DNA of 55,047 bases. It comes from Myxococcales bacterium (GTDB taxonomy: Bacteria > Myxococcota_A > Polyangia > Polyangiales > Ga0077539). The position numbers and the translations under genes were made by a program. The stretch spans positions 1 to 55,047 of the forward strand of contig JAUSAZ010000139.1 in NCBI GenBank assembly GCA_030652255.1. Direction: 5' to 3'. Positions 42,705-50,908 of the stretch are shown one piece after another. The notes beneath the pieces are model-generated. The model had not been told where the DNA came from. It saw only the letters and a program-made list of their open reading frames with translations, and did not search any database. How positions within the stretch are numbered: position 1 is the first letter of the stretch; every line of letters begins with the position of its first letter.

Positions 42705-43703
42705 TCAGTCGGCCAGCGGAACCACGCGGAAGCGCGTCCCGGTGGTGACCGAGGTGCAGTCCGGGGCGCGGGGCGTGCTGTCGATGCGCCCGCCGGGGCA
42801 CACCACGAAGGCGAGGCTGCCGTCGGGGTTCTCGAGGCCGACGGCGGCGCGGGTGGGGGCGGTCGCCGGCTGGCCGGTGATGGTCTCGTAGATGAAGTCC
42901 ATCGAGGCGTCTGCCTCGTTGTAGATCACCTCGAAGGAGGCGGTGCCGGCGAGGGGCGCGGTATCCATCCCGGAGAAGAAATGCGCGTTCTTCCACTGGA
43001 TGATCCAGCGGCGGATGGGGGCGCTGCCCACGACCACGGAGCACACCCCGTCGGCCCCGGTGACCAGGTCGGCCCAGTAGGGAGCGATCACCCCGTTGGG
43101 CGGGCTCGCGCTGGGGAGCCTCCCGACGATCGCCATCGTCGGGTCGATCGCCATCTGGCTGAGGAAGCCGTTGGAGTAGACCTGGATCCCCAGGCTCTGC
43201 GGCACCGTGATGCCGAAGAAGCGGAGGTCGAAGGGAGCGGCCAGCGTGGTGGACTCGTCGTCCGCGTTCCTCAGCACGCGCTGCGCGCCCGGCAGCGTGC
43301 ACGCCTCGACCAGCGTCGCGTCGGTGTCCGTGCGGCGGTAGCGGGCGAACCCGCCCGCGTCGACAGGGGGCGTTCCCACGTCGACAGGGGGTGTTCCCAC
43401 GTCGACAGGGGGCGTTCCCACGTCGACAGGGGGCGTTCCCACGTCGACAGGGGGCGTTCCCACGTCGACAGGGGGCGCTCCCACGTCGACAGGGGGCGCT
43501 CCCACGTCGACAGGGGGCGTTCCAGCGTCGACAGGGGGTGTTCCCACGTCGACAGGGAGTGTTCCGAGGTCGCCGGGCGCGCCGGTGTCCGCGCTGGCCG
43601 CGTCGGTGTCGAGGGGACCGGTGCCGTTTCCGCGGGCGTCGCAGGCGCCGAGCGAGGCGAGCAGGCACAGCGAGGCAAAGCGGCGGGCGTGTGCGGTATT
43701 CAT
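42705..43703 (-). CDS. Lipoprotein with PVDVG heptads and a NIDO-like domain
   Basis: 332 residues, with GGGAGA upstream of the ATG. The lipobox LLASLGAC is followed by about 70 residues made of ten PPVDVGT-type heptads. The C-terminal roughly 200 residues (FDLRFFGITVPQSLGIQVYS, VIAPYWADLV, WIIQWKNAHFFS, FEVIYNEADASMDFIYETIT) look like a nidogen-type (NIDO) extracellular domain, known from adhesion proteins. It ends 8 bp before the MBL start on the same strand, but is probably a separate unit functionally. Confidence 0.8.
   Translation of the reverse strand: MNTAHARRFASLCLLASLGACDARGNGTGPLDTDAASADTGAPGDLGTLPVDVGTPPVDAGTPPVDVGAPPVDVGAPPVDVGTPPVDVGTPPVDVGTPPVDVGTPPVDVGTPPVDAGGFARYRRTDTDATLVEACTLPGAQRVLRNADDESTTLAAPFDLRFFGITVPQSLGIQVYSNGFLSQMAIDPTMAIVGRLPSASPPNGVIAPYWADLVTGADGVCSVVVGSAPIRRWIIQWKNAHFFSGMDTAPLAGTASFEVIYNEADASMDFIYETITGQPATAPTRAAVGLENPDGSLAFVVCPGGRIDSTPRAPDCTSVTTGTRFRVVPLAD
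43360..43569. repeat. Ten 21-bp tandem repeats encoding PPVDVGT
   Basis: Ten consecutive 21-bp units (core TCGACAGGGGGCGTTCCCAC) encode the Pro/Val/Asp/Gly linker of the NIDO-like lipoprotein on the minus strand. Most units are identical or differ at one or two bases, so the array is likely to vary in copy number between strains. Confidence 0.95.
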
Positions 43704-43783
43704 GGTCGATGGGTCTCCCGGCGGACCTGGGGAGCGCTAGCGCACGGCGGGGACGGGCGTCAACGACGGGGCGCGGCGACCGC

Positions 43784-45997
43784 TCACTCCGCGCGCACCG
43801 TCGCCCGCAGCCCCTCGGCCGCCGCGTCGTGCGCCACGATCACCTCGTACGCGATCGGCTCCAGCACCCACGCCGAGGTCGCCACGTCCCAGTACGCGAG
43901 GTCGTCCACGCGCACCGGCAGCGCCACCCGCGCGCTCTGCCCCGGCGCCAGGTCGACCTGCGCGAAGGCTCGCAGGTCGCGCGGCGCCCGCTCCACCCGC
44001 GAGCCCACCGCCGTCACGTAGAGCTGCGCCGTCTCGATGGCCCGCACGGCCCCGCGGTTGGTCACCGTCACCGTCGCCGTGAGGGTCTGCCCCGCGCGCA
44101 CGGTCGCCGCCGACAGCGCGAGCTCGCTGTACCCGAAGGTGGTGTACGTGAGCCCGCTGCCGAAGGCGTGCGCCGCCGCGACGCCCGCGCGCCCGAGGTG
44201 CCGGTACCCGTGGAGGTACCCGTAGGTCACCGTCTCCGAGGTGTTGTCGAAGGCCGGGAGGTCGGCCTCGCGCTCGGGGATCGAGAAGGGCAGCCGCCCC
44301 GACGGGGCCGCGTCGCCGAAGAGCACGTCGGCCAGCGCGGCGCCGCCCATCGCCCCCGGGTAGAACGCCATCACCACCGCCGCGACCTCGTCGCGCCAGC
44401 CGCCGGTGAGGATCGCCGCGCCCCCCTCCAGCACCACCACCACCCGGGTGTTGAGGGCGGCCGCCGCCCGGATGAGCGCCACCTCCGCGGGCGGCAGCGC
44501 GAGGCCGTCGCGGTCGCCCGCCCCCACCGTCGCCTCGCCCTCGTCGTCCGCCTGGAGGCCCGTCACGATCACCACCGCGTCGGCCTCGCGCACGGCCTGC
44601 TGGCCCGCGGCGTCGAGCGTCGCGCCCGCGAGGTGCGTCACCGCGACCCCCGCCCCGGCGCGCGCGCGCAGGCCCTCCAGGGCCGTCACCACGTCGCCCG
44701 CGATCACGTTGCTGCTGCCCCGGTCGCCCAGGTTGGCGACGTCTGCGTTGCGTCCCAGCACCACCAGGCGGCGGAGGGCAGCGGCGTCGAGGGGCAGCGC
44801 GGGCGCCCCGCGGGAGGGCTCGTTGCGGAGCAGCACGATGCCTCGGCGGGCGACCTCCCGGGCCAGCGCGAGGTGGGCGGGCGTGAGGCGCTGCGTCGGG
44901 TCGTCGGTGACGCGGGCGCGGGCGTCGAGGCCGTAGCAGAGCTGCGCGCGGAGGATGCGGCGCACGGCGGCGTCGAGCTCGCGCTCGGTGATGCGCCCGG
45001 CCTCCAGGGCGGCGGTGAGGCGGTCGAAGTGCACCGCGGCGGGCATCTCGATGTCCAGGCCCGCGCGCACCGACTCGACGTCGCCGTGGGTGCCGAGGAT
45101 CCAGTCGGACTCGACGAAGCCCGCGAAGCCCCACTCGCCGCGGAGGATGTCCCGGAGCAGGTGCGCGCTCTGGTCGCACCACGCGCCGTTGACCTGGTTG
45201 TACGCGCTCATCACCGAGCCGACGCGGGCGTCGACCACGGCGCGGCGGAAGTGGGGGAGGTACACCTCGCGCAGGGTGCGCTCGTCGACCTGCACGTCGA
45301 CGCGGTGGCGGGTGTCCTCGATGCTGTTGACCGCGAGGTGCTTGGCGCTGGCGATCACCCCGCGCGACTGCACGCCCTCGATGAAGCCCACGGCCATGGA
45401 GCCCATGTGGTGGGTGTCCTCGGAGTAGGTCTCCTGGGCGCGGCCCCAGCGCGGGTGGCGGAGGATGTTCATCGTGGGGGCGAGCAGCACGTCGACGCCG
45501 ATGGAGCGAACCTCCTGCGCGATGGCCTCGCCGACGCGGCGCTCCAGGGACGGGTCCCAGGTGGCGCCGCGCATCATGGCGACGGGGAAGGCCGTGGCGG
45601 GCACCTGGGTGAACGCGCTCAGCCCGCGCGGGCCGTCGAGCATGCGAAGCCCGGGGATGCCGTGCGCCTCGTTGCCGGGCACCCGCCAGGTGCGCTCGAC
45701 GAGGCCGAACATCTGCCCCGACATGAGCTCGACCTTCTCAGCGGGCGTGAGCGCGGAGAGCAGCGCGGTGATGCGGGCCTCGACGGCGTCGGCGTCGGCG
45801 TCGCCGCAGTACGCGCGGGTCGCCGCGGTGGGGGTGAAGGGCTCGGCGGCGTAGCTGCGGGGGGCGTCCATGCGGTGCTCCTGGGGCGCGTCGGTGCCGG
45901 CGTCGACGCCGGGGGTCATGGCGGGCGCGCCGTCGCAGCCCGCGAGGACGGCGGCGAGCGCGACGAGTGCGATACGGCGGAGGGGGAGGGCGCGCAC
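43784..45997 (-). CDS. Glycoside hydrolase family 3 beta-glucosidase-like lipoprotein
   Basis: 737 residues from a GTG. The signal peptide ends LAAVLAGC. The GH3 N-terminal barrel has RMLDGPRGLSAF, KHLAVNSIEDTRHRVDVQVD and the nucleophile region GFAGFVESDWILGTHGDVES (Asp of SDW). The second domain includes GIVLLRNE and LGRNADVANLGDRGSSNV, and a C-terminal fibronectin-III-like domain (VTNRGAVRAIETAQLYV) completes the classic bglX-like plan. It would release terminal beta-linked glucose or similar sugars at the cell surface. No other carbohydrate gene is close. Confidence 0.92.
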   Translation of the reverse strand: MRALPLRRIALVALAAVLAGCDGAPAMTPGVDAGTDAPQEHRMDAPRSYAAEPFTPTAATRAYCGDADADAVEARITALLSALTPAEKVELMSGQMFGLVERTWRVPGNEAHGIPGLRMLDGPRGLSAFTQVPATAFPVAMMRGATWDPSLERRVGEAIAQEVRSIGVDVLLAPTMNILRHPRWGRAQETYSEDTHHMGSMAVGFIEGVQSRGVIASAKHLAVNSIEDTRHRVDVQVDERTLREVYLPHFRRAVVDARVGSVMSAYNQVNGAWCDQSAHLLRDILRGEWGFAGFVESDWILGTHGDVESVRAGLDIEMPAAVHFDRLTAALEAGRITERELDAAVRRILRAQLCYGLDARARVTDDPTQRLTPAHLALAREVARRGIVLLRNEPSRGAPALPLDAAALRRLVVLGRNADVANLGDRGSSNVIAGDVVTALEGLRARAGAGVAVTHLAGATLDAAGQQAVREADAVVIVTGLQADDEGEATVGAGDRDGLALPPAEVALIRAAAALNTRVVVVLEGGAAILTGGWRDEVAAVVMAFYPGAMGGAALADVLFGDAAPSGRLPFSIPEREADLPAFDNTSETVTYGYLHGYRHLGRAGVAAAHAFGSGLTYTTFGYSELALSAATVRAGQTLTATVTVTNRGAVRAIETAQLYVTAVGSRVERAPRDLRAFAQVDLAPGQSARVALPVRVDDLAYWDVATSAWVLEPIAYEVIVAHDAAAEGLRATVRAE

Positions 45998-46045
45998 GGC
46001 GCCGGAGGGTACACGAGCGCCCGCGGCGGGGGCGCCAAGGGGGGC

Positions 46046-47293
46046 TCAGCGGCAGGTGTTGAGGAAGCAGCGCGAGGTGCCGTTGCAGCGGCTGCCGGCG
46101 CAGCACGCCTGACCGACGTTGCCGCAGGCCCCGCAGCGGTTGGTGCTGAGGCACCCGAGGCCGACGTTGCAGGTGCTGCCCGAGCAGCACAGCTCGCCCG
46201 ACCCGCCGCACGACGAGCAGGTGTTGGACGCGCACGCGAGCCCCGGGTTGCACGCGCTGCCCGAGCAGCACCGCTGGCTGCTGCCGCCGCAGGGACCGCA
46301 CGTCCCGCCGTTGCACGCGAGCGACGCGGTGTTGCAGGTGCTGCCGGCGCAGCACGCCTGCCCCGAGTTGCCGCAAAGCGACACCTGGCAGGAGCCCGAG
46401 CGGCAGGCGAGGCCAGCGCCGCAGGTGGTGCCGCCGCAGCAGGTCTGTCCCGCCGCCCCGCAGGCCTGGCAGAGGGTGCCGAAGGTCGAGCACTGGTAGC
46501 CGTCGCCGCACACGCGCCCGGCGCAGCAGGTCTGGCCGGGGCCGCCGCAGGCCGTGCACAGCCCGGAGTTGCAGGTGGCGCCCGTCCCGCAGGTGGTGCC
46601 GCAGCAGGGCTGGCCCGGCTCGCCGCAGGCCTGGCAGACCTCGCCGCGGCAGGTCAGCGACGCGCCGCAGGCGGGCGTGGAGCGCTGGCAGCACGGCTGC
46701 CCCGCCCCGCCGCACGACCGGCAGGTGTTGGCGCCGATGAGGTTGCCCGAGCACTCGGCCCCCGCCGCGCAGACGCGCAGCGCGCAGCAGGGCTGGCCCG
46801 GCGCGCCGCAGGTGGTCCCGGTGTCGCGGCGGCCGGTGTCGACGGGAACGTCCATGCCCACGTCGACGCGGCCAACATCCATCACGACCGGCACGTCGAT
46901 GCGCGTGCCGACGTCCATGGGCGTACCGACGTCCATGGGCATACCGACATCCACGGGTGAGCCCACGTCCACGGGCGAGCCCACGTCCACGGGCGTACCG
47001 ACATCCGTCGGCGCGCCCACATCCACGGGCGATGCGGTGTCATCGGGCGTCCCGACGTCGACCCCGGCGTCTGGCACCGGCGGCACGTCCGTGCCCGGGA
47101 ACACGTCCAGCGCGACGGGCACATCCGTCTCGCCGGTGTCCTCGGTGACCTCGCCCGTGTCTTCGGTGACCTCGCCCGTGTCCTCCGCCACGACGCCGCT
47201 GTCGGGCTCGACCACCGGGTCTTCGCCGTCGCTACAGCCCGCCGCCAGAACCGTCGCCAACGCGAACCACTTCACCCATTGAGCACGCACCAT
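46046..47293 (-). CDS. Lipoprotein with Asp/Val/Gly linker and granulin-like Cys repeats
   Basis: 415 residues from the ATG at 47293. The lipobox TVLAAGC is followed by VTEDTGE repeats and a run of SPVDVGxP hexa/heptads (about residues 60-150), then about ten Cys-rich units of the form CGxxGQxCCxGxxCxxGLxC. The vicinal CC pairs and spacing resemble granulin or other eukaryotic Cys-knot repeats. There is no catalytic domain. The PVDVG linker is the same vocabulary as in the NIDO-like lipoprotein at 42705. It is probably a surface stalk or protease-resistant binding module. Confidence 0.8.
   Translation of the reverse strand: MVRAQWVKWFALATVLAAGCSDGEDPVVEPDSGVVAEDTGEVTEDTGEVTEDTGETDVPVALDVFPGTDVPPVPDAGVDVGTPDDTASPVDVGAPTDVGTPVDVGSPVDVGSPVDVGMPMDVGTPMDVGTRIDVPVVMDVGRVDVGMDVPVDTGRRDTGTTCGAPGQPCCALRVCAAGAECSGNLIGANTCRSCGGAGQPCCQRSTPACGASLTCRGEVCQACGEPGQPCCGTTCGTGATCNSGLCTACGGPGQTCCAGRVCGDGYQCSTFGTLCQACGAAGQTCCGGTTCGAGLACRSGSCQVSLCGNSGQACCAGSTCNTASLACNGGTCGPCGGSSQRCCSGSACNPGLACASNTCSSCGGSGELCCSGSTCNVGLGCLSTNRCGACGNVGQACCAGSRCNGTSRCFLNTCR
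46900..47035. repeat. Short tandem repeats encoding DVGxP linkers
   Basis: A run of imperfect 18-bp units (core CCCACGTCCACGGGCGAG) encodes the PVDVGS/MDVGTP linker of the lipoprotein gene ending at 46046. Units are less uniform than in the array at 43360. Confidence 0.8.
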
Positions 47294-47330
47294 AGGCGCG
47301 CACGATACCAAAGCCTGGGGTCCAGCGGCG

Positions 47331-47858
47331 TCAACGTCGCACCCCGATCGACGCGAGGCGCTGTTCGATCACCGCGCGGTCGGGCGATCCCCCGACCTGG
47401 CGCCAGACCTCCGTGCCCTGCCCGTCGACGAGCACATAGGTCGGGGTCGCCCGCAGTCCGTAGCGGCTCACCACGAGCTGCGCGGCGGGCGCCTCGATGT
47501 CCACCCGCACCACCGCCATGCGACCGCGGGTCGCCCGCTCGAGGGCGTCGACCGCGGGGCGGGCGATGAGGCAGGGGCCGCACCAGTTGCCGTACACGTC
47601 GATGAGCGCCGGGGTGCCGTTGCCGATGGCGGCGGCGAAGGCGGCGGGCGAGTCGTGGGTGCCGCGGCCGGGGCGAAGCACGAGCACCGCCATGGCGATG
47701 GCGGCGGCCTGGGCGACGAGGGTGAAGCGCCGCCAGCCCGCGAGGCGATGGCCGTCGGGCCGGCCGTCGACCCACCACGAGGCGAAGAACACCGCGACGG
47801 CGACCGAGACGAGGGCATAGGTAAGGGCTGGGTGCATGATCGAGCCTAGCTCACCCAT
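47331..47858 (-). CDS. Membrane-anchored thioredoxin-like protein
   Basis: 175 residues from the ATG in the TGATG overlap with the upstream stop; an ATG at 47837 is an alternative. Two N-terminal membrane helices (ALVSVAVAVFFASWWV and FTLVAQAAAIAMAVLVL) anchor a thioredoxin domain with VYGNWCGPCLIARPAVDALE and the cis-Pro loop YGLRATPTYVLVDGQG. Facing outwards it would transfer electrons to extracytoplasmic disulfides. It is directly coupled to the gene for an FG-GAP lipoprotein with about 75 Cys, a plausible substrate. Confidence 0.85.
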   Translation of the reverse strand: MGELGSIMHPALTYALVSVAVAVFFASWWVDGRPDGHRLAGWRRFTLVAQAAAIAMAVLVLRPGRGTHDSPAAFAAAIGNGTPALIDVYGNWCGPCLIARPAVDALERATRGRMAVVRVDIEAPAAQLVVSRYGLRATPTYVLVDGQGTEVWRQVGGSPDRAVIEQRLASIGVRR

Positions 47859-50800
47859 CAGCCCCCGCGCAGGCGTCTCGCCGCCACGGCCGCCAGCGAG
47901 AAGCCGAAGCGCGCCCCCGCCGTCGGCCCGTCGACCACCACCGGCGCGGTGAGGCCCATGGCGCTCCCGCGGTACACCGTCACGCGCCCCTGGAAGCCCA
48001 GGAACCGCTCGGCCGCGATCGCCACGTCCGCGAAGCCGTCGCGGTCGACGTCCCTCGCGCCCGCGAGCGCGCCGCCGAAGTACGAGCCCATCGCGGCCCC
48101 GTCGAAGGTCTGCGCGGGCGTCTCCGGCAGGCCCCCGCGATCGCCCAGGAAGAGGTATGCCGCGCCCGTGTAGCCGCTGCGCCGCGGCGCCCCGACGATC
48201 ATCTCGTCGTCGCCGTCGCCGTCGACGTCGCCAGCCCCCGCGATGGCCCCGCCGAACTCCGCCTCCGGGCCGCCGGGCCCGGGGATCACCCGCGACGCCG
48301 TGGTCACCGCCAGGCTGCGCTCGCCGTGGAACACGTACACGCGGCCCCGCGCGCTCTCGACGTTGGCGGCCCCGACGGCGAAGTCTGGGAGCCCGTCGCC
48401 GTTGCTGTCGCCGATGCCCGCGACCGCCCCGCCGAACTGCCCCCCCTCCGGGCTCACGATGCGCCGCGTCGCGGAGGACGGGATGCCCGAGGTGCTGCCC
48501 GCATAGAGGAACGCCGCGCCGGTGAAGCCCCCGGTGGCATCGGCGCCGACCAGGAGGTCGCTGTCGCCGTCGCCATCGACGTCGCCCGCGTTGGCCACGG
48601 ACACCCCGAAGCGCACCATCGTCGGGTCTGGCGGCATGAGCACCGTGGTGGGCGACGCCGCGATGCCCGTCGGCGAGCCCAGGTACACGAACACCCTCCC
48701 CGAGATGGCCGCGAGCGGCGCGCCGACGACGAGGTCGGCGTAGCCGTCGACGTTGAGGTCACCGGCGCCCGACACCGCGGAGCCGAAGAGGGCGCCCGCC
48801 TCGCCGGGCCCGGTGAGCGTCGCGGCCGGTGCCGCGCTCAGGCCCGCGGCGCCGCCCAGGTACACGAACACCTGCCCCACCTCCCGCAGCGCCGACGGGG
48901 CGCCCACCGCGAGGTCGCCGTAGCCGTCGCCGTTCACGTCGCCGATGGCCGCGACGGAGAAGCCGAAGAGGGCCGCGCTCCCGGGCGGTGTGAGCGTGAG
49001 GGCCCCGCCGGCCTGTAGCCCCGCCGCGCTGCCCCGCAGCACCGTCACGCCGGGGGAGGGCGAGGTGCGAAAGGGAAGCCCCGCCGCGGCGTCGTCATAG
49101 CCGTCGCCGTTGAAGTCGGGCAGGGCGCCCCAGGTCGATCCGCCGGGTGGGGTGATCCCGTCGGGGGTGTCGGCGCCGCCTGCCGCGAAGGCCCACACCA
49201 CGCTCGACACGGCGCCCGCGCGCAGCCGCCAGAACACCGTCGTCCGCGGCAGGTCGACCGTCGGCGCCCCTCTTCCTCCGCGGGGCCGCAGGGTGGTGAT
49301 CACGTCGGCGCACGCGCGGTCGCGGCACAGCTCGACGACCGAGTCGACCGCGTCGGGGTCGACGTCCGCCGGGACCACCCAGCGCAGCATCGGCCGTCGG
49401 CTCGTGACGTGGACCTGCGACGGCGGCCACTCCAACCGCGGGACCTCCCGGCACGCCGCCCCGCTGCGCACGAAGCCCGGGTCGCAGGTGAAGTCGCACG
49501 CGCCCGCCGCGCAGGTGGCGCGCCCGTTCGCTGGCGCGGGGCACGGCTCGCAGCGCGCGCCGCAGCTCGCGGGCGCGTCGTCTCGGGCGCACTCATCGCC
49601 GCAGCGGTGGGTGTTTACATCGCAGGTAAACCCGCAGGTCGCCGCGACGCAGGTGGCGCGCCCGTTGGCCGGCACGCGGCAGCGGGTGCACGACGGCCCG
49701 CACCCGAGCGGAGAGGTGCCGTCCGAGCAGGCGTCGCCGCAGCGAGAGAAGCCCGCGCGGCAGGTGAAATCGCAGCGCCCGGAGGCGCACACGGGCGCGC
49801 CGTTCTCGGGGGTGGGGCAGGCCTCGCAGCGTGCGCCGCAGGAGGCGACGGCGTCGTCGGCGAGGCAACGATCGCCGCAGGCGTGGAAGCCCGGGGCGCA
49901 GGTGAGGGCGCAGCGCCCGGCGACGCATGTGGCCGCGCCGTTGCTCGGGGAGGGGCAGGGCTGGCAGCGGTCGCCGCAGGTGGCCACGGCGTCGTCGGGC
50001 GCGCAGCGATCGGCGCAGCGGTGGGTTCCTGCGGGGCAGGTGAAGTCGCAGGCGCCGGTGGGGGTGCAGCGGGCGATGGCGCCCGCGGGCGCGACGCAGG
50101 GCTCGCAGCGGGTTCCGCACGAGGCGGGGCTGTCGTTGGCGCGGCAGTCCACCCCGCAGCGGTGGGTTCCCCCGGGGCAGGGCGCGAGGCAGCGGCCGAG
50201 GATGCACTGCGTGCCCGAGCCGCAGGTCACCCCGCAGGCGCCGCAGTGGGCGTTGTCGACGCGCGGGTCGACGCAGCCGACGGCGGGGCAGTGCACCTGC
50301 GGGGAGGGGCAGGCGCAGGCGCCGTTGCGGCACCAGGCGCCGGCGACGCAGGCGTTGCCACAGCGGCCGCAGTGCTGCGCGTCGCTCGCGGGGTCGACGC
50401 AGCGGCCGTCGCACTCGGCGGGTCGGCTCGCGGGACACTGGCACGCGCCGCCGCGGCAGGCGCGCCCGGAGCCCGCCGTCCCGCACGGGGTCTCCGCGGG
50501 GAGCTCGTCGAAGACGCACACGCGCCGGGCGGGGTCGCAGCGCTCGGCGACGGTGCAGGGGTCGTCGTCGCGGCACGCGGCGCCCTCGGTGCAGGGGCGG
50601 GCGGGGCGGCAGCCGCGGGCGAGGTCACAGGCAGATCCCGCGGGGCAGAGCGCGCTGGAGGGGACGTGCTCGCAGCGGCCGGCGCGGCAGGCGTCGAGGG
50701 TGCAGGACACGCCGTCGTCGCAGTCGGGGTCGGCGCGGCAGCCGGGCAGCGGCGCGTCGACGGCGGCGTCGAGGCGGTCGACGGTGACGTCGGGCGAAGC

Positions 50801-50887
50801 GGCGCCGTCGGGGCCGCCGACGACGGAGTCGCCGGGCCCACACCCGAGCACCAGCAGGACCGCGAGCAGGGTGAAGCGCGGGGACAT
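47858..50887 (-). CDS. Lipoprotein with Cys-rich EGF-like region and seven FG-GAP blades
   Basis: 1009 residues. The lipobox LLVLGC is followed by GDSVVGGPDGA and an Asp linker. Residues about 45-490 contain about 75 Cys in units such as HRCGDxCxxDDAxxSCGxRC and NGRATCVAGRCDFTC. The C-terminal half holds seven FG-GAP repeats, each with a Ca-binding DxNxDGxxD loop: FNGDGYDD, VNGDGYGD, LNVDGYAD, VDGDGDSD, SNGDGLPD, VDGDGDDE, VDRDGFAD. Seven blades close an integrin-alpha-like beta-propeller. It is probably a surface adhesin, and its translation is linked to the membrane thioredoxin downstream. Confidence 0.88.
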   Translation of the reverse strand: MSPRFTLLAVLLVLGCGPGDSVVGGPDGAASPDVTVDRLDAAVDAPLPGCRADPDCDDGVSCTLDACRAGRCEHVPSSALCPAGSACDLARGCRPARPCTEGAACRDDDPCTVAERCDPARRVCVFDELPAETPCGTAGSGRACRGGACQCPASRPAECDGRCVDPASDAQHCGRCGNACVAGAWCRNGACACPSPQVHCPAVGCVDPRVDNAHCGACGVTCGSGTQCILGRCLAPCPGGTHRCGVDCRANDSPASCGTRCEPCVAPAGAIARCTPTGACDFTCPAGTHRCADRCAPDDAVATCGDRCQPCPSPSNGAATCVAGRCALTCAPGFHACGDRCLADDAVASCGARCEACPTPENGAPVCASGRCDFTCRAGFSRCGDACSDGTSPLGCGPSCTRCRVPANGRATCVAATCGFTCDVNTHRCGDECARDDAPASCGARCEPCPAPANGRATCAAGACDFTCDPGFVRSGAACREVPRLEWPPSQVHVTSRRPMLRWVVPADVDPDAVDSVVELCRDRACADVITTLRPRGGRGAPTVDLPRTTVFWRLRAGAVSSVVWAFAAGGADTPDGITPPGGSTWGALPDFNGDGYDDAAAGLPFRTSPSPGVTVLRGSAAGLQAGGALTLTPPGSAALFGFSVAAIGDVNGDGYGDLAVGAPSALREVGQVFVYLGGAAGLSAAPAATLTGPGEAGALFGSAVSGAGDLNVDGYADLVVGAPLAAISGRVFVYLGSPTGIAASPTTVLMPPDPTMVRFGVSVANAGDVDGDGDSDLLVGADATGGFTGAAFLYAGSTSGIPSSATRRIVSPEGGQFGGAVAGIGDSNGDGLPDFAVGAANVESARGRVYVFHGERSLAVTTASRVIPGPGGPEAEFGGAIAGAGDVDGDGDDEMIVGAPRRSGYTGAAYLFLGDRGGLPETPAQTFDGAAMGSYFGGALAGARDVDRDGFADVAIAAERFLGFQGRVTVYRGSAMGLTAPVVVDGPTAGARFGFSLAAVAARRLRGG

Positions 50888-50908
50888 CGTCGGTAGGATA
50901 ACGGCGAA

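Noticed and set aside
43360..43569. CRISPR array
   Set aside because: The repeats are contiguous 21-bp coding units with no unique spacers and no cas genes nearby; they encode a protein linker.
43391..46960. An 1189-codon plus-strand frame across the NIDO lipoprotein and GH3 gene
   Set aside because: Antisense to a GH3 enzyme with intact catalytic motifs; the product is compositionally biased.
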